NCBI GenBank assembly: GCA_002633005.1
Contig: NMRA01000648.1
Coordinates: 167,909 to 213,546 of the forward strand
Length of the DNA: 45,638 nucleotides
Source of the DNA: Phoronis australis
Lineage: Eukaryota; Phoronida; Phoronidae
Direction: 5' to 3'
The position numbers and the translations under genes were made by a program. Of this stretch, positions 24,601 through 31,057 are shown one piece after another (position 1 is the first letter of the stretch; each line of letters begins with the position of its first letter). A model generated the notes under the pieces. The model saw only the letters and a list, made by a program, of their open reading frames with translations. It was not told the DNA's origin and did no database searches.

Positions 24601-26216
24601 TGAAATTTGGTAAATGGTTGTGTTTTACAGCAATGTCTCTCTACCTTTTCAATTTGGATGGGTTTGTCACAATACGCGCCATTTAATGGCCATTTTTATG
24701 ATACTAAAAACACTTATAGCACACCATTAACGGCGCTATCAAAAAGGCGCATTTGAACGCCCCACCTCACTGTTGTAATCAACTTCGTGGCAAACTCGTC
24801 ATCATGACTGTATGGTTACCGTGACTGTTCATTCCGCTTTTTGTCAACCATCGCGACAGGAAATTGCTTTAATACTTGGCCGTAATGGGAAGCAATGGCT
24901 TGTAATGTATGTTTGGTACGAGTTGTCATTCATGTTTCGGTCAGTGAAGGTGCATGTAAATATGGCATGTCCAGTTCGCTCCACAACAGAAAATTCAAAC
25001 TCGATGGAATTACAAATTTGCATGTACATCAGGGATATTCCTGACCAGGTTTAAACCTGTGCCCTTTGATTGCACCTGATGATAAAAAAGTGTGCCTTTT
25101 TCCAAAAAGTTGTGCCCAGCACTTAGTGTAATTGAAGTGGTAACATATGAATCAGAAACCCCAAGGCCAATCGAAATAAGAACAGTCATGTTTTACCCAA
25201 CTGGCTGTAAGTTGACTAGAATTGTGCATTTTTGGAAGAATGTTGCATTTTGTACCAGTGTGCCATGGGGGTGCTCTGGTACAATGCCTCTTTATTTTTT
25301 ATGCACTAAAGGTGCAAAGGCGCAGTCCAGGAATATCCCTGCACATGTTGGAAAGTCCATGTCCACACTGTTTGTAGTCTGCCAAGTCTTGTTGTATGTG
25401 CATTGAACTGATACCAAAACTCTAACATGTCCTAATTTGCGTTATTTCTGACTAATCTTCCAATACTTCGGTCTGATTACATAGGTTTTCAAACTCGACG
25501 CAAGTAGGCCAGACTTGTCACGACATAATTCAAGCTCAGTCCAAACAAGTTGTAGGAAACATTGACATCTATAAGCAGATGAAACCAGCTGTAGATCTCT
25601 CACTATCAGTAGTTACTTGTCATGTCGTAATGTACACATCTGTCTCTTTCAGTGTGCCATGGACACATCGTACTGGACAGTGCTCAACCATGTGGTCATC
25701 TGGGGCAGTATCATCGTTTACTTCATCTTCGTCTTCTTCCTCTATGCTGACTTCTTTAACCCCCTCTACGGCGACTACACTGGTGTCGCTCGCGCCACCA
25801 TGGGAACAGCCATGTTTTGGTTTACAATGTTACTCACTGTGGCAGTAATCATCCTTCCTGTCGTGGCCACACGATTCTACAAGTCTACTATGCACCCTAC
25901 ACTGTCGGATCGTGTGCGACTGCGGGCCAGAATTATCAAGTCTAAGTCTAAAGCCAGAGAGTTGGGTATCAGGCCAACATCGTCTATACGGCGCAGTCAG
26001 CGACTGAGATCTGGTTACGCTTTCTCTCACCAGGAGGGCTTTGGTAACTTGATCACGTCAGGCATAAACATGCGTGAGTCGATAATCCAAGAAGACGAGA
26101 CTGATGGTGGGACGTCGTCATCTTCACCCACGAAAACAATCAGTGTGAAACATGGGGCCAACATTAGTCTGGGTGGAGTGCATGTGGCAGAGTCATCCGA
26201 AGTCACAGATTTATAA
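7138..26216 (+). CDS. ATP8B: Phospholipid-transporting P4-ATPase (flippase), ATP8B type; 22 exons, N-terminus uncertain
   Basis: Class-1 P4-ATPases use ATP to move phospholipids from the outer to the cytosolic leaflet of plasma and Golgi/endosomal membranes, generally with a CDC50-type beta subunit. Joining 22 exons gives 1,190 residues (numbered from Thr at 7140). Seen in order: TM1-TM2 (about 38-87), actuator domain with the DGET dephosphorylation motif (158-161), TM3-TM4 with the P4-specific PISL motif (334-337), phosphorylated Asp387 in DKTGT, nucleotide-binding KGAD (553-556), TGDK (667-670), [10 protein letters not shown] (808-817), TM5-TM10 (about 874-1076), and the C-terminal GYAFSHQE autoinhibitory-type motif (1124-1131). 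The tail matches ATP8B2/ATP8B4 better than ATP8B1. All catalytic residues are intact. Exact ortholog and full N-terminus are undetermined. Exon phases agree throughout. Confidence 0.93.
7604..7717 (+). CDS. ATP8B: ATP8B-like exon 2 (TM1)
   Basis: In-phase 114-bp exon (ttttccag acceptor, gtttgt donor) for residues 20-57. It begins [16 protein letters not shown] and enters TM1 ([18 protein letters not shown]), closely like vertebrate ATP8B proteins. Confidence 0.93.
7718..9344 (+). other. Intron 2 of the flippase gene, 1.6 kb
   Basis: No coding or RNA gene is recognised. Only a short imperfect palindrome (aagccg...cggctt, about 9106-9127) and homopolymer runs are seen. An open frame at 8743-8928 has no domain and ends in a poly-T run. 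Confidence 0.6.
9345..9443 (+). CDS. ATP8B: ATP8B-like exon 3 (TM2)
   Basis: 99 bp, phase 0 at both ends (gttgcag acceptor, gtgagt donor). Encodes residues 58-90, starting [17 protein letters not shown] and forming TM2 up to [11 protein letters not shown]. Confidence 0.93.
9444..9740 (+). repeat. Dispersed SINE-like repeat, copy B (intron 3)
   Basis: Resembles copies A and C: 'aaaattcaatttacag..tggcttaaccacc', 'cccttcattctcagtcatgagg', 'attactctga', 'gacagggagt' and 'tttgtttgaatatttt' occur in the same order. Diverged, no shared open frame. Confidence 0.5.
10022..10246. repeat. 45-bp tandem repeat, five units with an alternating A-B-A-B pattern (intron 3)
   Basis: Units beginning atttgactaacttaggaaca start at 10022, 10067, 10112, 10157 and 10202, exactly 45 bp apart. 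Units 1 and 3 carry 'ataatatctgag', units 2 and 4 'ttttatctcag', and unit 5 'tagtatctcag'. The alternation implies that a 90-bp dimer was duplicated. Confidence 0.92.
10737..10871 (+). CDS. ATP8B: ATP8B-like exon 4 (start of actuator domain)
   Basis: 135 bp, phase 0 both ends (tttttttcag acceptor, gtaagt donor). Residues 91-135 begin [14 protein letters not shown] and end in [16 protein letters not shown], the conserved actuator-domain entry of P4-ATPases. Confidence 0.93.
11256..11326 (+). CDS. ATP8B: ATP8B-like exon 5 (actuator domain, first half of DGET)
   Basis: 71 bp after acceptor ttacag, ending gg|gtgagg inside the Gly codon of DGET. Encodes [19 protein letters not shown] and AELD, diagnostic of P4-ATPases. 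Confidence 0.93.
11586..11847. mobile_element. MITE with 29-bp imperfect terminal inverted repeats (intron 5)
   Basis: The left end (11586-11614, tctcaggctacc...) matches the reverse complement of the right end (11819-11847, ...ggtagcctgaga) with about four mismatches over 29 bp. Partial complementarity continues inward. The 262-bp size, terminal inversion and lack of coding capacity fit a non-autonomous DNA transposon. A clear target-site duplication is not visible. Confidence 0.7.
12030..12112 (+). CDS. ATP8B: ATP8B-like exon 6 (actuator domain)
   Basis: 83 bp (ttcttgtag acceptor, gtagtt donor) completing DGET and continuing with [10 protein letters not shown]. Starts and ends inside codons with phases that agree with exons 5 and 7. 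Residues 160-186. Confidence 0.9.
12402..12649 (+). CDS. ATP8B: ATP8B-like exon 7 (actuator domain to TM3)
   Basis: 248 bp (cttttcag acceptor, gtatgt donor). Encodes residues 188-269, including [33 protein letters not shown] and [20 protein letters not shown], all strongly conserved in ATP8B proteins, and runs into TM3. Confidence 0.95.
12650..13560 (+). other. Intron 7 of the flippase gene, 0.9 kb
   Basis: No gene recognised. The phrase 'gttgtg(g/a)ctggtccctt' occurs at about 13325 and 13477, and 'aagctgaatta'-type motifs repeat nearby, suggesting an old partial duplication about 150 bp apart. Confidence 0.5.
13561..13644 (+). CDS. ATP8B: ATP8B-like exon 8 (TM3)
   Basis: 84 bp, phase 0 both ends (tttatag acceptor, gtgagt donor). 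Encodes the hydrophobic TM3 segment [19 protein letters not shown] and the start of the lumenal loop. Residues 270-297. Confidence 0.92.
14035..14162 (+). CDS. ATP8B: ATP8B-like exon 9 (TM4, PISL motif)
   Basis: 128 bp (tgttgcag acceptor, ag|gtgagt donor). Encodes the loop [13 protein letters not shown] and TM4 with the P4-specific PISL at residues 334-337, where ion-pumping P-type ATPases have PEGL or similar. Ends inside a Ser codon. Confidence 0.94.
14735..14897 (+). CDS. ATP8B: ATP8B-like exon 10 (phosphorylation site)
   Basis: 163 bp (cttctag acceptor, gtgaga donor). Encodes [20 protein letters not shown], then [20 protein letters not shown]. Asp387 of DKTGT is the aspartate phosphorylated in the catalytic cycle. 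Residues 341-394. Confidence 0.96.
15271..15390 (+). repeat. Dispersed 110-bp repeat, copy 1 (intron 10)
   Basis: Shares 'gttatgtaaagacaatgaag', 'aatagagcctg' and 'acctgtttattttttgg' in the same order with a block at 19828-19943 in intron 17 of the same gene. Class unknown. Confidence 0.6.
15493..15582 (+). CDS. ATP8B: ATP8B-like exon 11
   Basis: 90 bp, phase 0 (tattacag acceptor, gtagga donor). Encodes [17 protein letters not shown], the conserved segment after DKTGTLTQ, and a variable linker. Residues 395-424. Confidence 0.93.
16007..16169 (+). CDS. ATP8B: ATP8B-like exon 12 (nucleotide-binding domain)
   Basis: 163 bp (tttacag acceptor, gtgagt donor). Encodes [17 protein letters not shown] and [19 protein letters not shown], conserved in the ATP8B nucleotide-binding domain. 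Residues 425-478. Confidence 0.95.
16731..16810 (+). CDS. ATP8B: ATP8B-like exon 13 (nucleotide-binding domain)
   Basis: 80 bp (ttattttag acceptor, gtaaaa donor). Encodes [20 protein letters not shown] and FGFVFK, the QSPDE motif region of the nucleotide-binding domain. Residues 480-505. Confidence 0.95.
17042..17083. repeat. 42-bp hairpin matching the end of the CTCF-like-unit element (intron 13)
   Basis: Arms atgcacccacatat and atatgtgggcgcat can pair over 14 bp with one mismatch around a 14-nt loop. The right arm is identical to the terminal sequence of the element at 31239-32528. It is probably a solo end or a maximally deleted copy. Confidence 0.7.
17170..17391 (+). CDS. ATP8B: ATP8B-like exon 14 (nucleotide-binding domain, KGAD)
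   Basis: 222 bp, phase 0 (tattttag acceptor, gtaagt donor). Encodes [29 protein letters not shown] and the KGAD motif at residues 553-556, which contacts ATP in P-type ATPases. Confidence 0.96.
17799..17896 (+). CDS. ATP8B: ATP8B-like exon 15
   Basis: 98 bp (attgcag acceptor, gtgagt donor). Encodes [20 protein letters not shown] and [12 protein letters not shown], matching the segment between nucleotide-binding and P domains in ATP8B2. Residues 580-611. Confidence 0.95.
18257..18575 (+). CDS. ATP8B: ATP8B-like exon 16 (P domain, TGDK)
   Basis: 319 bp (ctttgcag acceptor, gtatgc donor). Encodes [49 protein letters not shown] and a helical stretch ending MLDIIK. TGDK lies at residues 667-670. 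Confidence 0.96.
18595..18889. repeat. (TG)n microsatellite with TC interruptions and an assembly gap (intron 16)
   Basis: A TG run from about 18595 is broken by 167 N bases (18629-18795) and resumes as tg runs punctuated every 8-10 bp by tc. The gap length is an assembly placeholder, so the true repeat length is unknown. Open frames across it are artefacts. Confidence 0.97.
19466..19582 (+). CDS. ATP8B: ATP8B-like exon 17 (variable linker, INGHSL)
   Basis: 117 bp, phase 0 (tttccag acceptor, gtacgc donor). Encodes a variable acidic linker and then [10 protein letters not shown], corresponding to ALVINGHSL of ATP8B2. Residues 719-757. Confidence 0.92.
19828..19943 (+). repeat. Dispersed 110-bp repeat, copy 2 (intron 17)
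   Basis: Counterpart of 15271-15390: 'gttatgtaaaaacaatgaag', 'aatagagcctgg' and 'cctgtttatttttggg' occur in the same order. It is directly followed by a diverged block (about 20000-20230) resembling the SINE-like family ('ctgggaattcctggtcattt'). Confidence 0.6.
20338..20521 (+). CDS. ATP8B: ATP8B-like exon 18 (hinge motif GDGAND)
   Basis: 184 bp (aattcag acceptor, gtaagt donor). Encodes [29 protein letters not shown] and [11 protein letters not shown], the hinge motif (residues 808-818) needed for Mg2+ binding and phosphorylation. Confidence 0.96.
20522..21182 (+). other. Intron 18 of the flippase gene, 0.66 kb
   Basis: No gene, RNA or clear repeat recognised. AT-rich with a usual polypyrimidine-poor acceptor (ctcatttcag). 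Short open frames here have no domain. Confidence 0.6.
21183..21406 (+). CDS. ATP8B: ATP8B-like exon 19 (P domain end to TM5)
   Basis: 224 bp (catttcag acceptor, gtcagt donor). Encodes [40 protein letters not shown] and TM5 ([20 protein letters not shown]). Among the best conserved parts of the protein. Confidence 0.96.
22006..22089 (+). CDS. ATP8B: ATP8B-like exon 20 (TM6)
   Basis: 84 bp, phase 0 (attgcag acceptor, gtaggc donor). Encodes [20 protein letters not shown] and LAMGIFDK, the TM6 region. Residues 894-921. Confidence 0.95.
22090..23440 (+). other. Intron 20 of the flippase gene, 5' part
   Basis: No coding exon or RNA gene recognised. AT-rich with several poly-T tracts. 'cttaccactgc(c/t)' phrases followed by 'tgtgttcatt' occur at about 22378 and 22718, suggesting an old local duplication. 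Confidence 0.5.
23440..23720 (+). repeat. Dispersed SINE-like repeat, copy C (intron 20)
   Basis: The best preserved copy: 'gctgcaaaatttcaattaca', 'gtggcttagccacctc', 'ccttcattcacggtcatc', 'gactactctgac' and 'ggcagggagtcctgaatgg'. It ends about 30 bp before the exon 21 acceptor. Confidence 0.55.
23750..23995 (+). CDS. ATP8B: ATP8B-like exon 21 (TM7-TM8)
   Basis: 246 bp, phase 0 (tttttag acceptor, gtgggt donor). Encodes the [19 protein letters not shown] loop, TM7 and TM8 up to [12 protein letters not shown]. Residues 922-1003. Confidence 0.95.
24020..24700 (-). mobile_element. CTCF-like-unit repeat element, copy 3, inverted and truncated (intron 21)
   Basis: Reverse-complement relative of the elements at 31239-32528 and 33604-34419. 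The block around 24190-24260 (ccttcccgttttt, agatttgatg, ctgcaccacctggtggccat) mirrors 34060-34130, and 24430-24560 mirrors the end of the 31-kb copy. CTCF-like cores on the minus strand sit at 24242-24255, 24387-24402 (weak) and 24533-24546, about 145 bp apart. The terminal hairpin is missing. Confidence 0.7.
25030..25341. mobile_element. MITE with inverted ends cagggatattcctg / caggaatatccctg (intron 21)
   Basis: The two 14-bp ends are perfect inverted repeats, and the match extends about 2 bp with one mismatch. The 312-bp interior contains 'ccaaaaagttgtgccca' and 'ttttacccaactggctgt', also found in order in the copy at 44616-44871. No coding capacity. A DNA-transposon-derived MITE is the best reading; the target-site duplication is not clear. 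Confidence 0.8.
25653..26216 (+). CDS. ATP8B: ATP8B-like exon 22 (TM9-TM10, regulatory C-tail, stop)
   Basis: 564 bp including stop TAA (26214-26216), after acceptor cttttcag-type 'tctctttcag'. Encodes [18 protein letters not shown]9 and TM10, a basic cytosolic stretch, the GYAFSHQE motif (residues 1124-1131), a Ser-rich segment and the terminus SSEVTDL. The GYAFS-type motif is known in related flippases to bind the nucleotide-binding domain and inhibit it. The last four residues fit a class I PDZ-ligand pattern (S/T-x-hydrophobic). Confidence 0.96.
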   Translation, partial: CAMDTSYWTVLNHVVIWGSIIVYFIFVFFLYADFFNPLYGDYTGVARATMGTAMFWFTMLLTVAVIILPVVATRFYKSTMHPTLSDRVRLRARIIKSKSKARELGIRPTSSIRRSQRLRSGYAFSHQEGFGNLITSGINMRESIIQEDETDGGTSSSSPTKTISVKHGANISLGGVHVAESSEVTDL

Positions 26217-27383
26217 CGTAGGCAGCGCATTGGAGAGGGGAGATCTGTTTCTTCTTATTGTCAGGGATAATCAAAAGCTGCTGTCAACTTTTACGAGCTA
26301 TTTGTAAAAAGGACAATGGCAGTGTACTTCTTGATGACAAATTTGTGATTACTATACATTCAAGTCTACAAACTGAACAAGCTGAATTTCATATTTGCTT
26401 AAATGATGTCCTGTTACAGTGTCACTGGCATTGGTTGCAACTTCCCTGTTGGCAAGACTTTTTTTGTTTGTTTGGGTATTGTTCACAGTTATCACCATTT
26501 TAATGAGTGCACAAATAGAACGCTTTACAGGGAAGCAGTCATGAAAGTGGTGATGTGAATGGTGTCTTATGAACTGATATTTTGTTAAATTCTGTAACTT
26601 TTGATTTTTTTTCCATGTGTTTGCCATCTGAATCAAGTAATTTTTTCACTTCGTCGTTGTCTGTATATGAACAAGATTTACCAATTAATTTTGCTTAGAG
26701 GTTAACATGCATGTGGTGATATGTGGTTAGTGATGCTTAGTTCTAGTATTCTACGTGTAGCATTCCTGCCTGCTATAGCTTGATTTAAAGCACTGTACAA
26801 CATTGTCTTTAAAGATGTATTAAGCAATATTTTGAGTGATGTTACTATTACGTTGTTACATCCCTTTTTTACCCTGTGGGTAGTGATGAAAGTTCAAATT
26901 TACGTGAGGAAACCAGCCCAGGTAAAATTTGAAGGTGGGATGATGATGGTCCAAGGGTTGGAGTTTGTTAAATGTGAACACAACAGCCCATTGAATCCAA
27001 TCCAGCTGCTTGGTAATGTAATCCTTTATGACACCTCATCATGTCCTAAAACTATATGTGCCTGTTAACTGTTGGCAGGGAATGCAGTAATTGAAGTTTG
27101 CACTTCAGTTCACAAATTGGGTTTTGGCTTGAATTTTCGCCTGCATTAGATGTCATGAGTTTTGTGACGTCACAAATATCGAGTCTTGAAATCAGGCAGG
27201 TTAACAACTCTTCCTGTTGTCTATGGTTATAACGTGATGTGGAGCACATAATTGTATTTTTGGTATTATTCTTGTCATACTTTAAGTTATCCATTTTTGA
27301 CTTACTGATTTATAGCTCAATATAATTTATGTTAACTTTGTTTCTGGCCATAACATCAGAGGATAAAATTGACAATCCAGGCT

Positions 27384-27645
27384 TTTGTAAAATTCCATCT
27401 TTATTACAACTACTCGACGTTTCACAACTTCCACTGAGCTGTATTACCAAGAGAATGAATACACACAACATGCAAAACATATGGCAGGAAAATTACAGAG
27501 ACTATCTGAATAGCTGTATGTAATGTAATTGTAATTTTTCTGCCCTATGTTGTGCATGTCATGTGTATTCATGTTCTTGATAATACAGCTCAGTGGAAGT
27601 TGTAAAACGTCGAGCACTTGTAACAAAGATGAAATTTTTGTAAAA
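27384..27645. repeat. Long foldback: 113-115 bp arms, 34-nt loop
   Basis: 27384-27496 is the reverse complement of 27531-27645 with roughly 80-85% identity by eye. Shared stretches include caacttccactgagctgtat and atgaatacacac/atgaatacacat. If transcribed in the flippase 3' UTR, it would fold into a long double-stranded RNA stem. It may derive from an inverted transposon pair. Confidence 0.85.
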
Positions 27646-28216
27646 CATTGATAGCCAATTTTAAGCTCAATATAACTTTGAAGCTGCATTCCCCAATTTA
27701 GGTGGCTAAAAATCAATAGCTGAATGTTATTACTCTCATAAAATTATCTCACAATGTTCCATATGGCAAGTTCTAATTTCATAACCAAAATGCTTATAGC
27801 AATCATCAGTTTCTCAAGACTTTATTGGTGTTGGCCAACAGTAAAATCACGAATTCATAAATGGGTATGCACTTATTGACCGTGATCTCGAGCTGTTGGC
27901 TTATTCGGCAACATCTGAAGGCCAGACAGGTGTGGTGTTTTTAAACCCCTAAACACCTCAGTTAAAAAAATCTGTTTTTCAGCTAAACAGCTGCAACATG
28001 TAGCTTTAAATAACATTACGGATTCACTGTTTAAATCTCGTTGGATGTTGTTGAATATGGCTACCCAGCTTAGTTTTTCTGTTATACCATGCAGCCAGCT
28101 GGATGGAGTTCATTGGCTTTATCCAAGGTTAGATTCGTCACTGTAAACTCCAGCTGGAAGTTGACGATATTGACTATACCTTGTTATTGATGTGTTTGGC
28201 TTTAAATTGTTGGTGA

Positions 28217-28446
28217 TACAGTAAACTCTCACCAATTTTGAACCAAAAAATTGTGAAAAACTTTATTTTTCAAGGATTTTCGAATAATCACAATTTTCTA
28301 AAATGTTGCCCAGTGGCAGACATGCTACAGAACTTGATTATGGCATAGCGTCATTTTGGTACTTTGCGTCATTTATGGAAAAATGAGCAAATAAAATTTT
28401 ACCTGTTCACCATCTTGCATCTTAAATTGGTGAGACTTTTACTGTA
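28217..28446. mobile_element. Tc1/mariner-type MITE, 230 bp
   Basis: Ends tacagtaaactctcaccaat (left) and, on the other strand, tacagtaaaagtctcaccaa (right) are inverted repeats of about 22 bp with one indel or mismatch. Both begin with TA, as expected for TA target duplication in the Tc1/mariner superfamily. Interior is non-coding. Confidence 0.8.
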
Positions 28447-29957
28447 CTTGGATATTGAGTGATATGTCATGACTGTTGTAGGTAGTTTTGCTTTCTCATC
28501 TGTGACCCAATATCTCAAGACAATCAATCACAGTTGAGAAGATTCAATCCTCACACGGGTCACCTGTTGTTGATCGGTTTCGACGCAGCCATTGTGTGAA
28601 AATAATATCTTAAATAGTTTATGTTGGAACTGCCATAACTAACCAGATCAAAATTGCAAATATCTGTAACAAGTCTGTTTGGGTTGGTATGGTATCAAAC
28701 CAATTGCTGGCATAGAAATGGCAGGTTTCATTTCTTCCAAGTGTTCACAAAAGCGTAGACATCAACTATTTTTCAGGGGTTCGTCCAGAGCTACATTCGC
28801 CCACTGGAAATGACTTTGTTGCAATTGAGTGTTTAAATAATCTGTTGTCTATATTCTCTAATCCCACAGGGATTTTCACGTTAGCACTGTGTTTGTCAAA
28901 GGCTTTATTTTGTACAGTTACATATTCAGGAGGTCGTATTTTGGAAATTTAATGCTAAGATGATATTTTGTATGACAAAATATTTTAGATTATCAAATGA
29001 CTATTAAAATTTACTGTATCAATAGTTGGACCACGTGATCAACATATTTTGACAGAAGCCAAGAATCAACACTATGCTCTGCAAATGTCATCGAGGGGTG
29101 TACTGTGATGTTCCTCAAAGCTTAGGTCGATTTCTTTAATTTGAAAATTACTTGAGAAATAAATGAATATTTTATTTCGAGACAGGCATGACCTACAGGG
29201 TGGTGAACTATTATATTTCAGTGTGAATTTTACAGCTTTACCATAAATTCTGTTGCTATAGATCTACCACATACCGAAGTTATCACGATGTTACAGAGGC
29301 AATAAACCGTTGCCTTCTACCAAAATCCAACTTTTGATTTAGGCCACTTTATAAAATCTGCCTTGTGGTGTTATTTATTGCCCTTAGGAGATTTCTAGGC
29401 TTCAGTGGAACCAACAAGTCGTCTACTTTCAGGCCATGCCCATTAAGTTCCCATGGATGTATGAATGTCGGGTAAATTTCAGGTGATCTATTGTAACCCA
29501 TTGTAGCTCAAACACATAAGAACAAAATGACCAATTACGAGATGTTGTTTTGCAAGAGCAAATATGTCGGTGAAGAAAGACAATGTTTTTAATGCCAGAA
29601 CAGTTTATACGGGCGTTATAATTGAACTAGGTATTGCTAATTTTTGACGTAAATTTTGATGTTGACAAAATACTGATTCCTAAATATTTTATTGCCGTAG
29701 CTCATTTGTTGTTGCATTACACTGTGGCATTTGTTTGAGCGTCTTATAGTAAATTATTTTAACACTTGTAGACAAAAATAAAACTATTTTAAACAAAATA
29801 TTGTGTAGTGATGGCTATTTTATAGAGATGTAAAAATGGAATTACTACTCTTGTAGACAATTCTTTATCTATAATTTTAATCTAGTCTTATGGACATTCT
29901 TAACCAGGATCATGATTTTGTAAATATATCAATACAATGTCTCTTTACAGTTCTTGA

Positions 29958-29993
29958 AATAAAGACTTACGAAATTTTGTTTAAGCATTTATT
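29958..29993. terminator. Opposed poly(A) signals of convergent genes
   Basis: AATAAA lies on the plus strand at 29958-29963 and on the minus strand at 29993-29988. The first can end the flippase transcript, the second the MRPS30 transcript; it is the first minus-strand AATAAA after the MRPS30 stop. Cleavage 15-30 bp beyond each would make the two 3' ends overlap slightly. Confidence 0.65.
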
Positions 29994-29999
29994 TTGCTT

Positions 30000-30647
30000 T
30001 TATAACTTGCATCCGAGCAAACACTGAAATTCCCTCCCACAATGATGTGCGTTGTAAAGTCCACTAAGTTAACAGAGTGGGTGCAATTTGACACAAAAGA
30101 TTGGAAAAATATGTCATTATCTGTTATGCAAATAAAAAACTTGACACACCCTTTATGGAATAGCGCCAATGCTTTCCACACAACACGCGGGTTAGTGTAC
30201 GCCGAGTACGTAGATTTCAGGAAAGTAGACCAATTTCATCAAGGTGTATGAAACTTCAGGCAAAAGCAAGAGAGACAGCCAAAACTATACTTTTGCTTTT
30301 GAGTGACTTTGTCAACATTTGACTTAAGACAGTCGTGGCAACTGAATTTAACAAGGAACTCGACTCAAAAACTGACAAACTGCATGCCATGCTTCAAATG
30401 TCATTTCTAATTTCACCCACTGTAATTGGCCATTTTTCAAATAGAGTCTCGAATGAAGTATGGTGCTGCGGGCCCCAGGTTTGAAATGGAAAATCCAGCC
30501 AGACTGGACTAACAGTCCTGAGCTTATGACTCAATCAACTAAATATCTTAACACCTCCCCGGCTGGTTGTTGCTACATACGCTCAAAAACTTGCAACCTG
30601 TGAACAGTCCATTTGTCACCGAGGACCAAAATGGCCTTTCCTTGCAC
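30000..30647 (-). other. MRPS30: Probable 3' UTR of MRPS30
   Basis: Non-coding stretch between the MRPS30 stop codon and its nearest poly(A) signal. No other conserved reading frame, RNA gene or repeat is recognised. Confidence 0.5.
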
Positions 30648-31057
30648 TCAAACATATCCTTGAACGGAACCCTCCAAGAACTCTGGATAGGGACACCAAC
30701 GCGGGTACTTGGGTCTATATGGAAAAAAATCCTTGAAATCCCGAGTGACTGGGTTAAATTCGGCTGACAAAAATGGTCTCAAGTTCACTTCCTCATTCTC
30801 CACTGGTGTCCTAGCAACAAACTTGACCAAATTCCTCAAAGCTTCAGAATTAAAGCCCACAACACCGTCGCGACCAATTTCATCGTAAAGTTTCACACGA
30901 TCTGTATACCAGCAGAGATTATGCTTGGGCTCGGCATTCTGGTCTTTGAAAAGCTGCAGCGTGTTGAGTTGGTAGATGTAAAATGACCAGTGCTGACCAT
31001 CCGTGTTGACCGTTTGAGTGACTAGTGGATAGGTCAACTCCTGGTACATGTTGAAGC
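30648..31057 (-). CDS. MRPS30: MRPS30 exon 5 (last), with stop TGA
   Basis: 410 bp after acceptor atttcccag. Encodes FNMYQELTYPLVTQTVNTDG, YQLNTLQLF, HNLCWYTD and GFNSEALRNLVKF, the most conserved block of the family, then a lineage-specific Pro/Tyr-rich tail ending GSVQGYV. Stop at 30648-30650. Confidence 0.95.

Larger units (their letters stand above)
26217..29980 (+). other. Probable 3' UTR and downstream region of the flippase gene
   Basis: No further exon is recognised. Plus-strand AATAAA signals occur at about 29158, 29303, 29774 and 29958, so a long 3' UTR is likely if the last ones are used. The stretch also holds a long foldback (27384-27645) and a mariner-type MITE (28217-28446). 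The remainder is AT-rich with no recognised gene. Confidence 0.5.

Noticed and set aside
25579-25848. Ser/Thr-rich frame overlapping exon 22
   Set aside because: It is the wrong frame of exon 22. The frame encoding TM9 and TM10 is the conserved one.
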